DNA of 64,000 nucleotides from Clitoria ternatea (GCA_037962975.1 CM075669.1:88766001-88830000), one strand, 5' to 3'; counted from the first letter of the stretch, positions 1 to 10,886 are shown. Notes: generated by a model not told the origin, from the sequence alone. Numbers and translations are program-made.

Positions 1-439
1 GATTTTCTAAAATATGCTGCTAATTTGGTGTTTATGTCTAATTCTTACATTTTGGGGTCTCTTTTTGATCATAAATCTCATCAACCGATCAGAGATGAGA
101 AGATCCTCAAATTAATCCTCCATGGGTAATTTTAAAATTTCAATTTAGTCTTCAACATTACAAAATGACATAATAATTAAGTCCTTTTTTTTAAATTATA
201 AGTGACAGTGAACAATACAACACAAAAGTACTAAAGTGAATTATGTTTTGCAATATCATAGACTAATTTCAGATTTAAAATTCCCAGAGAGAGACTGAAG
301 TGCATGATCCATATCATATAATCTCAAGGATTAACCCCATAGTTTAATCGAATGGAAATTGTATACCACTCTAGATCTGGTTGTTATTTTGAATTGTATC
401 ATTACTAGTTGAAATGTTGCTAGGTTTTGGTTGTCGTTG

Positions 440-765
440 GTGAACTTTTTTTTATATATGGAAAAATAAACAGAAAGACAAGAAACAAAACCTAGGAACT
501 ACACAGTTTCTGCACACAACTGCGCACCTGAGCTTAGCTCCTCAGAGAGAAATCTCTGTCTAAGGTTCTAACAACATCTAAAAAAACACTTCCCCTCATC
601 TTATTTATACAACCCTCCTAATAACAGAAGAAAGCAACCAACTAACACACTAACAATCAAATAATGGAATGAAGTAACAAACTAACCATAGGCTAGCTAA
701 CTACTTCTCTTCCTCCTAGTTCAGACTTCAATCAGTCAATACATCCAATACATTACAACACACTG
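440..765 (-). repeat. Possible LTR fragment (copia-like texture)
   Basis: Read on the minus strand this stretch starts TGTTGTAATG and has a GTATAAATAA box at about 601-610. It then runs through a leader-like stretch ending near CACCAACGACAACC. That is the layout of a short plant LTR with its promoter. I could not find a matching second LTR or a target-site duplication, so it may be a solo or truncated LTR, or chance. Confidence 0.3.
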
Positions 766-1085
766 ATAACACAGTGACATTCAACATAGTGACAACGGGC
801 AAGCCAACACAGACAGACCAAGAAAAAACAAAGGCAACTATAATGTCCATTACCTGCGGTGGCGCACGATGGAGCCGACGGAGAAGACCAATGAAAGCCA
901 CACATTGTGCCTTGTAGACGATGTCCTCCACAGAGACGAGACAGAAGACCGAGAACTGAGAAAGGGAAGCGGTCGTCGTCCAATTAGAGGCTCACCGGAG
1001 AAGATCGAAAAACTTGTTGGGAGAGGGGAACTTAGGGGGGCTTACACAGAGAAGAAGAAAAACCAGCGGAGATGGGCGGAGATGG

Positions 1086-1140
1086 AGGGAGTCAGAGAGG
1101 GGGAGGGATACGGAGGAGTCAGAGAGGGGGAGGGATACAG
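1086..1140 (+). repeat. 27-bp purine-rich tandem repeat, two copies
   Basis: The unit beginning GTCAGAGAGGGGGAGGGATA occurs at 1091 and again at 1118, so the period is 27 bp. A related G/A-rich stretch continues to about 1195. No coding meaning is evident. Confidence 0.7.
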
Positions 1141-1254
1141 AGGGAGGGGGGAGATTATCGGAGATGAAAGGAGTCAGAGGGAGGGAGAGAGATGAGGGAA
1201 GGAAGGAAGTTTGTTTTAGGGCAAATGATTGGGGAAAAGGGGCTGTCCCCGAAA

Positions 1255-1902
1255 TAGATTTAACACTTAGCGATGGTAAAAACCCGTCGCTATGAAGGTC
1301 ACTAAAGGCCACCTTGCAGGAGATAAAGCGACCGAATACGGTACATGGTCGCTAATATTTTTAGAAAATTATAAATATAGCGACGGATAATGACGTGTGT
1401 TACTAATATACCAACGCTAGCGATGACTACATCCGTCGCTCAATTTAGAAATCCCTCCAAAATTTTGAAACCCTTCAGGAACCTTAGCGACAGTAACACT
1501 CCGTCACTAACGTATACAAACATAGCGTCGGCACTAACCATTTGTCGCTACCTTGTGGTTTATACGACGGCATATGGGCGTCGCTGATGTATCCGAAGAC
1601 ATAACAACAGTAGTATCCCCGTCACTATCAGTTGGCACCATACATTCGTTGGAGGGAAACCAAAAAAGTGGAGGGAAATAACTATTGCGACTGGATCAGC
1701 GACGGTTTATGCGTTTGCAACGGAATTAGTGACGGTTATCTACCAATTGTAGCGACGGGGTAGTGTTGATCACTGATGTGGTCACTATTTTTCATATTTA
1801 AGGTCCCTTTCATGTTGTGGTCACTAATTCGGTCACTGATTAGCGACGGCATGTCACGGTCGCTAACTAAGTGTAGCTATTAGTTATTTTTCTAGTAGTG
1901 AT
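1255..1902. mobile_element. Right end of a CACTA (En/Spm) transposon, here CACTA-0
   Basis: Read inward on the minus strand from 1902, the sequence starts CACTACTAGAAAAATAACTA, a typical CACTA terminal inverted repeat. Inside it, a motif like TTAGCGACGG or its complement CCGTCGCTAA recurs many times in both orientations over about 640 bp. In En/Spm elements such subterminal motifs bind the element's own DNA-binding protein. Beyond 1902 the sequence passes directly into a gypsy integrase frame, so the element inserted into that retroelement. The left terminus was not found, so it is either outside the window or lost. This family differs in motif from the three CACTA elements further right. Confidence 0.75.
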
Positions 1903-3112
1903 TACATCCAGAACGGGTATGAGGTAACCCGGATACAAAATCCATGGTAATGCTTTCCCATTTCCATATTGGAATCTCTAGAGGTTGAAGCAAACCAGGA
2001 GGTCTCTGTTGTTCAACTTTACACTTCTGACATATCACACAAGATCGCACATATTCAATTATTGCTTTCTTCATTCCCAGCCACTAGAATTCTTTCTTCA
2101 AATCATGGTACATCTTAGTGATACCAGGATGGATACTTAAGGAACTTTTATGTGCTTCAGCTAACACAGCTTGCCTGAAATCACCTTCTACAGGTACAAC
2201 AACACGGTTCCTGAACCACGAAATTCCATCATTGCCTCTGGTTAATCTCATATCTTTTCCTCTTGCTTGAGTATCAAGTAACTCCAACAACTCTTCATCA
2301 TCCTCCTGAGCCACAGCTAAGGATTCTAAAAATTCATTGGAGATCTTCAGCATCCCAATTACCATCTGATTTAGGGACTGAACGACAACCCCAATATTCA
2401 TATCACGAAAGTCCTCCAACAATTCTTATTCTTTGCCTATCAAGAAAGCTGCATGTAATACTTTTTTGCTTAAGGCATCAGCCACCACATTCGCTTTACC
2501 AGGGTGGTATCTCAAATCAAAGTCATAATCCTTCAGGTATTCCACCCATCGCCTTTGTCTCATGTTCAATTCCTTCTGATCAAACAGATACTTCAAACTC
2601 TTGTGGTCACTAAACACCACAAAATAAGATCCATACAAGTAATGCCGCCAGATCTTCAATGCAAATACCACAGCAGCAAGTTCTAAATCGTGAGTGGGAT
2701 AATTCTGTTCATGCGGCCTCAACTGCCTAAAAGCATAAGCAATCACTCAATTATCTTGCATCAATACACATCCCAAACCAAACTTAGATGCATCGCAATA
2801 GACCACAAATTCTTTCATCACATCAGGTAGGGCAAGTACCAGCACCGAAGTCAAGCATTGCTTCAAAGTTTGAAACTTAATTCATACTTTTCCGTCCACA
2901 CAAATGGAGTCTCCTTCCTTGTCAATCGAGTCAAGGGTAGCGTAATATGAGAAAATCCTTCAATAAAGTGGCGATAATAACCAGCCAATCTAAGAAAACT
3001 CCTGATTTCGGTTACTGATTTAGGCCTTTCCCAAGTCATAACTGCTTTAATCTTAGAGGGATCGATAGATACATCGTTATTCAAAATCACATGCCCCAAA
3101 AATTACACAGTA
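1903..3112 (-). pseudogene. Ty3/gypsy pol remnant (RT end, RNase H, integrase start)
   Basis: Reading from 3112 down to 1903 on the minus strand gives gypsy polyprotein segments in the right order. The end of reverse transcriptase comes first (LGHVI, then RSFLRLAGYYRHFIEGFS, 3099-2863). RNase H follows (SDHKSLKYLFDQKELNMRQ and HPGKANVVADALS, 2746-2426). Then come the linker, the integrase zinc-binding region (HPGITKMYHDLK, CVICQKCK) and the start of the integrase core (MDFVSGLP). Frame breaks separate the blocks. The protein frame runs into the CACTA end at 1902 on one side and is replaced by Helitron sequence at about 3112 on the other. The close match in motif wording to the element at 21390-31910 suggests a related chromovirus lineage. 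It is non-functional. Confidence 0.88.
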
Positions 3113-3121
3113 TCTAATGGT

Positions 3122-4425
3122 CAGATATGTTTGAATGTTGCTTCAAGTGGGATTGCATCATTGCTACTTCCAAATGGACGAATAGCTCATTCTAGATTCA
3201 AGATCCCTCTTATTTTTAATGAAGATTCTACTTGCAATATAAAGCAGGGTTCTGTGCATGCCAAACTATTAGAGAAAGCAACATTAATCATTTGGGATAA
3301 GGCTTCTATGGTGAATAAGTTTTGTTTTGAAGCTTTAGACAAAACGTTAAGAGATGTTCTAAGATTTTCTGCTTCATATAATCCTAATCTCCCTTTTGGC
3401 GGAAAGGTTATTGTTCTTGGGGGTACTTTAGACAAATTTTACCAGTAATCCTAAAAGGATCAAGGCAAGACATATGCCAAGCAACAATTAATTCTTCTTA
3501 CCTTTGGCCTTTTTGCAAAGTGTTGACATTATCAGAAAACATGCGACTTACCCAAAGTAGTCATTCACATACGCCATCTGAAATAAAGAAATTCAGTGAT
3601 TGGCTTCTAAAGATTGTAGATGGTTTGATTGGAGATTCAAGTGAAGGAGAATCTGATGTTGAAATACCCCAGGATATTTTAATATCTTCCTCTAATACTA
3701 CATTAGATTATTTGATTTCTTTTGTGTATCCATCAATGACAACACAAATGTCCACTGAAGGATTCTTCAAAGAAAGGTGTATTCTTGCTCCAACCTTGGA
3801 CATTGTTTCTAATGTCAACAACTATATAATGGATAAATTCCATGGACAGGAAAGAATTTACTTAAGTTCTGATAGTCTTTGCATGAGGGAAAAATATTCC
3901 AGTTTTGAATTAGAAACTTTTACCCCAGACATTTTGAATGCAATTAATTGCTCAGGACTACCCCCTCACCAACTGGCTTTGAAAATAAGGGTGCCTGTCA
4001 TGTTGTTGACAAACATAGACTAATCTCAAAGCCTATGTAATGGTACAAGATTGCAAGTAAAGCAAATGGGGAACCATGTTCTTCAATGTCAAGTGTTAAC
4101 TGGAACCCATGTTGGAGATATGGTTCATATTCCTAGGATGGCAATGACTCCTTTAAGTGAAACTCTTCCTATCAAATTTAATCGAAGACAGTTTCCCCTT
4201 ATTGTTTCGTTTGCAATGACTATTAATAAGTCTCAAGGAAAAACTCTTTCTAATGTTGGTCTTTACCTACCCCGACCAGTTTTCACCCATGGTCAGCTTT
4301 ATGTTGTATTGTCAAGAGTTAGGTCCAAGGAAGGATTAAGAGTGTTGTTGGAAAATCATGAAGATGTCACTCAAGGACTTACTATTAATGTTCTCTACCG
4401 AGAGGTCTTTACAACCTTGATATAG
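3122..4425 (+). pseudogene. Helitron RepHel PIF1-like helicase, partial and broken
   Basis: Three blocks of a PIF1-family superfamily 1 DNA helicase are visible. Block 1 (3131-3448) carries VASSGIASLLLPNGRIAHSR, the Walker B-like LIIWDKASM (family consensus WDEAPM, so the acidic second residue is changed), the FGGKVIVLGG motif and the stop that follows. Block 2 (3520-4023) starts LTLSENMRL, the motif III neighbourhood. Block 3 (4051-4425) carries FAMTINKSQGKTLSNVGLYL and LYVVLSRVRS, motifs V and VI. The N-terminal Walker A motif and the whole Rep domain are missing. In Helitrons this protein would unwind and replicate the element; this copy cannot. At least two interruptions lie between the blocks. 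Confidence 0.88.
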
Positions 4426-5480
4426 GTATAACAAGTTACTTTACAAATGTATCCTTTGTCTTAGATGCTTATAATAACAATGACTTTCATACTCTATTTA
4501 TATTCTTAGTAGAGGATATTAAATTTTCTTTGATTTGATTGATTTTTTTTTCATTTTTGCAGGCCATCTCTTCTTTTTTCTAATGTTGGTCTTTACAGAC
4601 CCTAACAGTTTTCACCCATGATCAGCTTCATGTTGCATTGTTAAGAGTTATGTCCAAGGAAGGATTAAGAGTGTTGTTGGAAAATCATGAAGATGTCACT
4701 CAATGACATACTATTAATGTTTGCAAGCTTGATATAGGAATAACAAGTTACTTTCAAATCTATCATCTGTCTTATATGCTTATAATAACAACGGCTTTCA
4801 TACTCTATTTGTATTCTTAATAGAGGATATTCAATTTTCTTTGATTTCATCGATCTTTTTTCCATTTTTTTTCAGGTCACCTCTTCTTTTTTCTAATTTT
4901 GGTCTTTACAGACCCTAACAGTTTTCACCCATGGTCAGCTTCATGTTGCATTGTTAAGAGGTATATCCAAGGAAGGATTAAGAGTGTTGTTTCAAAATCA
5001 TGAAGATGTCACTCAAGGACATACTATTAATGTTGTCTATTGAGAGGTCTTTGCAAGCTTGATATAAGAATAACAAGTTACTTTCAAATCTATCATTTGT
5101 CTTAGATGCTTATAATAACAACGATTTTCATACTCTATTGGTATTCTTAATAGAGGATATTCAATTTTCTCTGATTTGATCGATCTTTTTTCCATTTTTA
5201 CAAGTCATATCTTCTTTTTTCTAATGTTGGTCTTTACCAAACCTACTAGTTTTCACCCCTGGTCAACTTCATGTTGCATTGTTAAGAGTTAGGTCCAAGG
5301 AAGGATTAAGGGTGTTGTTGGAAAATCATATGTCACTCAAGGACATACTATTAATGTTATCTACTGGGAGGTTTTTGCAAATATGATATAGGATTAACAA
5401 GTTACTTTACAAATCTATCATTTGTCTTAGATGCTTATAATAACAAGGTCTTTACAAACTTGCATACTGTTAATGTTTTC
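4251..5480 (+). repeat. About 320-bp tandem repeat of the last Helitron helicase exon plus 3' flank, four copies
   Basis: The anchor TAATGTTGGTCTTTAC (one base different in copy 3) recurs at 4251, 4581, 4894 and 5222, giving spacings of 330, 313 and 328 bp. Each unit contains the motif V/VI coding segment, then a stretch ending near GATATAGG.ATAACAAGTTAC, an AT-rich stretch and a pyrimidine tract with CAG before the next anchor. Only copy 1 is open; copies 2 to 4 carry stops. A smaller direct repeat (ACCCAATCATGTT at 5505 and 5553, period 48) follows. Confidence 0.85.
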
Positions 5481-5693
5481 AATTTCAAAGTCAAAAAAAT
5501 CAAAACCCAATCATGTTGCCTATCATATGATAGCATTCTATGTTTTATATGTAACCCAATCATGTTTCCTATCATATGATAACATTCTTTGTTTATATGT
5601 GTTTATTTTTTAGTCAATTATAAATTTTTTCCCATATTTTTTTCCTCATTATATTGTAAAAAATTCCCCAGCAAGGCACGGGTTAGACACTAG

Positions 5694-6019
5694 TAATATT
5701 TATAACAAAGTTTTCTTTTTTTTCATAGGGTATTAGAATGATTGTTTATTACTAGCTCCATCTTCTCATTATCTTTAGTCATTAATATAAAACCCTTATT
5801 AAAAAAATAATTAATTTTATTAGTTATTAATAAAATAAACAACAGTGAAGTTAAAAAAAAGTTGGATTCATAAGGCTTAAATAAATATAAGATAGTACGT
5901 TGAAAAAAACTAATACTGTTTCATAAATAAATTTTAATTATATTAACTAATACTGTTTCATAATTATATTAACTAATTAATTAATATTTTAAAAAAACTG
6001 AAATAAGAAGAGAATCTTA
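5694..6019. other. AT-rich intergenic stretch
   Basis: A/T-rich sequence with runs of A and no reading frame of note. It lies between the Helitron end and the MITE upstream of the PPR gene. I see nothing further in it. Confidence 0.6.
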
Positions 6020-6652
6020 TGCTGCGCTTAGTTCATAAGTTTTCTTGAAAAAATAGAAAATTATTCTTAGAAAAATTTAGAAAATAGAAAAACTGTTTAT
6101 TTATAAATTATTTAAAATTTTTTATAGAAAAATAGAAAATCAATTTTTTATTTTTTAAGAATATCAGAAAACTCTTTTAAAAGGTTTTCTAAGAAAAGTA
6201 GAAAAATAGAATAGGCGGTAACTGAGTTACAAGATAAGGTAACTGAATTACAAAATAAAAACTGTTATAACCAAATGAGAATATGAAACAAACAGCTACT
6301 AATTCGAAAAGTTCTACTGTTACTATTTTGAAATATATTTAAACGTAAACTCGTTTGCTCTCATTTTAATATAACTTTAAATTTTTGTCACAATTTTTAT
6401 GTGATGCATATACTATACAATATTATCATAAATAATATATATAAGACATATCTCAATTAATTTGAATTAAAGAATGTTTGAAAAAAAATAGAAAACTGAG
6501 TGCACTTGAACAACTTTTTTAATTTTCTAGTTTTCCAAATTGAAAAACTGTTACATTATCTAAACGAGTTTTTAAAATTTTTCTAACTATTCTAGGAAAT
6601 AAAAATTTTGGAAAACAAGTAGAAAATTTTTTTTTTGTTACTAAACGCAACC
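6020..6652. mobile_element. Tourist/PIF-Harbinger-like MITE
   Basis: The left end TGCTGCGCTTAGTTCATAAG and the complement of the right end (GGTTGCGTTTAGTAACA) form terminal inverted repeats, and TTA flanks both sides (6017-6019 and 6653-6655). A 3-bp TTA duplication and a TIR of this type fit PIF/Harbinger MITEs; a hAT origin is less likely. The 633-bp interior is AT-rich, has no coding capacity and is rich in short GAAAA/TTTTC inverted stretches. It ends 93 bp before the ATG of the PPR gene. Confidence 0.65.
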
Positions 6653-6745
6653 TTAGATACTTGTATACCAAAACTATAGGAGCATCAAATCATTTTTCCC
6701 GTTTGCTAACTATCACCACTTCTCACTACATGCAGCTAAATTAAC

Positions 6746-8593
6746 ATGAAATCATCCTTGACAACCATTGCAAAGCACCCTAGCATTTCATTGCTAAAAT
6801 CATGCACCACCATGAAAGAACTAAAGCAAATACACGCCCAATTGGTTGTTAAGGGCATCCTCAACCACCCTCACTTGCAAGGCCAATTCGTTGCCACCAT
6901 AGCCCTTCACAACCCAACCAATCTCAACTATGCAAACCAAATCCTCCACCACCAATGTCACCACCCCACCCTCTTCACCCTCAACTCCATGATCAGGGCC
7001 TACTCCAAAAGTACCACTCCCCACAAAAGTTTCCATTTTTACTCCAAAATTCTTCACTTCAACAACCTCTCCCCGGACCATTACACCTTCAACTTCTTGG
7101 TCCGCACGTGTGCTCAGCTTCACGTGCACGTGACTGGCGTTTCTGTTCACTGTGCTCTCATAAAGCACGGGTTTGAGCACGACCCACATGTGCAAACCGG
7201 GTTGATTTTCATGTATGCTGAATTGGGTTGTCTCAATTCGTGCCATGGAGTGTTTGAAGGGGTTGTTGAGCCAGATTTGGTTTCCCGAACTGCTATGTTG
7301 CATGCTTATGCAAAATGTGGTGACATTGAGTTTGCAAGGAAGATGTTCGATGAAATGCCTCAAAGAGATTTTATTGCTTGGAATGCAATGATTACTGGAT
7401 ATGCACAGTGTGGAAGGTCAAGGGATGCGTTGAGTATGTTCCATTTGATGCAAATGGCGGGTGTCAAAATTAATGAGGTGTCCATGGTTTTGGTCTTAAC
7501 TGCTTGCACTCACTTGGGTGCATTGGATCAAGGAAGGTGGGCTCATGCATATGTGGAGAGGTACAAGCTTAGGATGACGGTGACACTAGGAACTGCACTC
7601 ATTGATATGTATGCAAAATGTGGGAGCATTGATAAGGCCATGGAGGTTTTTTGGGGAATGAAGGAAAAGAATGTTTACACTTGGAGTAGTGCCATTGGTG
7701 GGTTGGCCATGAATGGTCTTGGTGAGGAGAGCCTAGACCTTTTTAACTCTATGAAACAAGATGGAGTTAAGCCAAATGAAGTCACCTTCATTTCTGTCCT
7801 GAAAGGGTGCAGTGTGGTTGGATTGGTGGAGGAAGGTCGAAAGCATTTCCACTCAATGAGGACTCTTTATGGGATTGATCCTCAACTTGAGCATTATGGC
7901 TTAATGGTTGATATGTATGGTAGAGCAGCGCGTCTTGAGGAAGCTTTGATCTTCATCAATAGCATGCCTATTAAACCCCATGTTGGTGCATGGAGTGCTT
8001 TGCTTCATGCTTGTAGAATGCATAAAAACAAGGAACTAGGTGAGCTTGCACTGGAAAAGATAGTGGAACTAGAAGACAAGAATGACGGTGCATATGTTCT
8101 TCTATCAAATATATATGCTGATTATATGAACTGGGAAAAAGTTAGTAGTTTGAGACAGACTATGAAGGCTAAAGGTGTGAAGAAGCTTCCGGGTTGTAGT
8201 GTCATAGAAGTAGATGGTGAAGTACATGAGTTCTTTGTTGGGGACAAGTCTCACCCAAGATATGATGAGATTGAATTAAAGCTAGAAGAGATCTTTAGGT
8301 GTCTTAGATTATCAGGGTATGTGGCTAACACTAGTCCCGTGCTTTTTGATATAGAAGAAGAGGAGAAGGAGGATGCTTTGGGTAAACATAGTGAGAAGGT
8401 AGCTGTTGCCTTTGGGTTAATTACTTTGAAAGGTGTTCCCATTAGGGTTGTTATGAACTTAAGGATTTGCTGGGATTGCCATAATGTAGCAAAAATGATA
8501 TCCAAAATTTATGACACAGAAATTATTATCAGAGATAGAAGTAGGTTTCATCATTTTAAGAAAGGTGACTGCTCTTGTAAAGGTTATTGGTAG
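6746..8593 (+). CDS. PLS-class pentatricopeptide repeat protein with E and DYW domains
   Basis: This is an uninterrupted 615-residue protein and the only intact host gene in the window. Members of this family bind organellar RNA through 35-residue helical repeats, and the DYW domain acts as the cytidine deaminase for C-to-U editing. The N-terminus (ISLLKSCTTMKELKQIHAQL) is typical of the family. Repeat hallmarks such as NAMITGYAQCGRSRDALSMF and GTALIDMYAKCGSIDKAMEV fill about residues 60-440. The E region follows (GAWSALLHACRMHKNKELGE), then the PG box (LPGCSVIEVDGEVHEFFVGD) and the DYW domain. The zinc/catalytic signature HSE is at residues 548-550 and CWDC at 575-578; HHFKKGDCSC precedes the end. 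The last three residues are GYW instead of DYW. No introns, as is usual. The start was chosen because it gives the expected N-terminus and upstream DNA is non-coding. An orthologue of Arabidopsis At5g40405 is possible but from memory. Mitochondrial or plastid targeting is inferred from the family. Confidence 0.95.
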   Translation: MKSSLTTIAKHPSISLLKSCTTMKELKQIHAQLVVKGILNHPHLQGQFVATIALHNPTNLNYANQILHHQCHHPTLFTLNSMIRAYSKSTTPHKSFHFYSKILHFNNLSPDHYTFNFLVRTCAQLHVHVTGVSVHCALIKHGFEHDPHVQTGLIFMYAELGCLNSCHGVFEGVVEPDLVSRTAMLHAYAKCGDIEFARKMFDEMPQRDFIAWNAMITGYAQCGRSRDALSMFHLMQMAGVKINEVSMVLVLTACTHLGALDQGRWAHAYVERYKLRMTVTLGTALIDMYAKCGSIDKAMEVFWGMKEKNVYTWSSAIGGLAMNGLGEESLDLFNSMKQDGVKPNEVTFISVLKGCSVVGLVEEGRKHFHSMRTLYGIDPQLEHYGLMVDMYGRAARLEEALIFINSMPIKPHVGAWSALLHACRMHKNKELGELALEKIVELEDKNDGAYVLLSNIYADYMNWEKVSSLRQTMKAKGVKKLPGCSVIEVDGEVHEFFVGDKSHPRYDEIELKLEEIFRCLRLSGYVANTSPVLFDIEEEEKEDALGKHSEKVAVAFGLITLKGVPIRVVMNLRICWDCHNVAKMISKIYDTEIIIRDRSRFHHFKKGDCSCKGYW

Positions 8594-9239
8594 GGAACAT
8601 TAACTATGATTTTGTTTATCTAAGGTCTAATTGTTTTGTTCAATTAAATTATCATCTAAAATCTAAGACCTGGTTTAATTTCTCAGAAATATCTTTTGTT
8701 TTCATTTTTTATTTTCATTCTAAGTTTTAATTACAAAATAATTATATGATTTTTTATTTTCAAAAGTTTATGCATGAAAACAAGAAAATATTGTTTTCAT
8801 TATTTCCTATATAAATTTTTAAAAATAGAAAATAATATGACTATTTTATAATTAAAACTAAGATGAGATGGTAGTTTTTAATTAAAAATAAAAATAAATG
8901 TTTATCGAAAGTGAGTCTGCTTAAACCTTGCTTAAACCTTCCACTCAAACCAACATATGTTGGTTGCTATACCTTTTTTTTTTATTTTGATGTGTTAATT
9001 GATCAATTAATAATTTTCGGATACTTTATAGATGTTGAATGACTTGATTAATATGGTGAGAAACTTTAGTAATATTAGTGAAATTATAGCTTAGGGTGCC
9101 CAGCAAGGCTTTTTTTTCCCTAGACTATATTGCTAATCATTGATAGAAGATACTGGCCTACATTTTTTAATTCTTGTGGGTGTAAAGTTATACATAGCAT
9201 GTGAATGGCTAAAGTGAAAACAAATGCTTATGTTTGTAT
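8594..9239. other. 3' flank of the PPR gene, with a weak inverted repeat
   Basis: There is no gene. Between about 8700 and 8875, TTCTAAGTTTTAATTACAAA is complemented imperfectly by TTTATAATTAAAACTAAGA, suggesting a small degenerate MITE-like hairpin. AT-rich stretches here could carry poly(A) signals for the PPR gene, but I cannot single one out. Confidence 0.4.
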
Positions 9240-10372
9240 TTAAATATATTGGTTTTTTAACATGAGGCAGTCTTTAGAACTATTTATCTATTTAGGGTTG
9301 TTTGAAAACTATTTATATGTTTGGGGGTTATTTTGTGTGTTGTATTGGAGGGGACGACATTAGTGTCAACTTGTATGGGATGACTTCTAAAATCCCAGAA
9401 TCTAAATGACACAAAATTAAAAAAATGTATAACTATTTAATATATCATACCTTTAAGATATTAAAATGTACAATATATTTAATATATTTTACATTTTAAT
9501 ATATTATATATATTCATATATTTAATATAAGTTAAAATGTTTAATATATATAATATTATATACATAGTATATAATATATATATATAAGATGCGTTAATAT
9601 ATATCATATTAATATGTATATATATATAAGATCAATTAAACATATTAGATATTATAAATTATATACTTTATATATTAAAATTATTTATATATTTATATTT
9701 AATATAAATTAAAATATGTATAACATATATTATATATTCAAGATGTATAATACATAAATTGTATATATTATATACTATACATGTATATAAATATTATATA
9801 TAATACACTTTAATTTATTTTAAATATCAAATATATGAATATATAATATATTAAAATGTATAATATATATATAATATTTTAATATATAAAGTATATAATT
9901 TATAATATCTAAAATTCTTAATTGATATAATATATACATATTAAATATAAAATTATATATATTATATACAATATGTATATAAATATTATATATATAATGT
10001 ACATTTTAATTTATAGTAAATATATGAATATATAATATATTAAAATGTCTAATATAATATAGTTTAATATATTAAATATATTATACATTTTAATATCTTA
10101 AAGATATAATATGTTAAATATTTATATGTTTTAATTTTGTGGCATTAGATTCTAGGAGTTACACTGTCAGAAACCACCAGAATGTTGACACTATTGATTT
10201 GTGGCGGGATTTAACTGCCAGAAATGTCGTCCCCTGCAATACAACGCTGATGTCGTCCCCTATAGTGTGACACACAAAATAGTCCAAAACACGTAAATAA
10301 CTTCAAAACAACCGCAAATGTGTAAATAGTTTTATAAATTTCCCATTCATGTTAAAAAGCCAAATATATTTC
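9240..10372. repeat. 1.13-kb near-palindrome (long inverted repeat)
   Basis: The left arm starts AAATATATTGGTTTTTTAAC (about 9242). The complement of the right end reads AAATATATTTGGCTTTTTAA (right edge about 10370). Further matching pairs occur moving inward: ACTATTTATATGTTTG against ACTATTTACACATTTG, GGTTATTTTGTGTG against GGACTATTTTGTGTG, TTGTATTGGAGGGGACGACA against TTGTATTGCAGGGGACGACA, and CACAAAATTAAAA on both sides. The middle (about 9420-10130) is almost pure A/T with TATA-type runs that also mirror each other about a centre near 9780. No protein is encoded. It may be a foldback or long-TIR transposon derivative. Transcription through it would give a long hairpin RNA. Confidence 0.85.
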
Positions 10373-10886
10373 ATTCCTAGTGCAAGGTAAAGTGTAGAGT
10401 AGTAGTTATCAATCGAAAAATCGTTGATTGAAATATGTTTTGTTACTTTCCACTAATAATCGTTGATTGAGCGTGAAACATTTACCAATAAAATATGGAT
10501 TCAAATACATCATGAGTGTAAAGTTTTTTTTGTATTGACATCTAATCATAGATTAACATATAAGTAATTATTTTTTATTTTTATAATAATTATTGAATAA
10601 TCATATCATATTTAAGATAAATTCTGATTAGTTGATAGTGTAATTGATCATGTATACAAATTAAATTCATAGAATACAAATGAAAATAGATCGAAAAACT
10701 ATTCTCTTTTAATTTTGTTCTATACAACTTGTCTAAATAACTTGTGTAGCAACTTCCCAATTTATAGCAAAATTGTAACTCTTTACAATAAAATAGTGTG
10801 ACTATTCACTACTGAAATACATAACCTTTTAGGAAAATATTGTTATTATTCATAATTAAAGAACATGTTTTTTTACAGAAAAATCT
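10373..10886. other. AT-rich intergenic stretch
   Basis: No gene, repeat or signal recognised between the palindrome and the left end of CACTA-1. Confidence 0.6.

Larger units (their letters stand above)
1..1254. other. No supported gene; AT-rich DNA with a GA-rich tail
   Basis: No reading frame here resembles a known protein. Positions 1-430 are plain AT-rich DNA. Positions 850-1200 are strongly purine-biased on the plus strand, which leaves several frames open by composition alone. The stretch may be interior sequence of the CACTA element whose right end lies at 1902, because no left end of that element is visible. Confidence 0.5.
3113..5693 (+). mobile_element. Decayed Helitron fragment with 3' terminus
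   Basis: This rolling-circle transposon remnant consists of the PIF1-type helicase half of a RepHel protein followed by a 3' end. The 3' terminus is the CTAG at 5690-5693, preceded by a degenerate GC-rich short stem (CCCCAGCAAGGCACGGG, 5667-5683) and followed by a T, as expected for Helitron ends. The Rep nuclease half and the TC 5' end are absent. At about 3112 the sequence changes abruptly from gypsy pol to helicase, so the 5' part was lost or replaced. Confidence 0.75.

Noticed and set aside
869..1312. Overlapping plus and minus frames of about 100 residues
   Set aside because: The purine-rich tandem sequence lacks stops in several frames at once, and no family is recognisable.
5667..5693. 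Rho-independent terminator-like stem
   Set aside because: The context is a plant Helitron 3' end with CTAG; a bacterial terminator makes no sense here.
6821..7363. 180-residue open frame on the minus strand
   Set aside because: It is antisense to the PPR coding region and matches no family; the open frame follows from the codon bias of the real gene.
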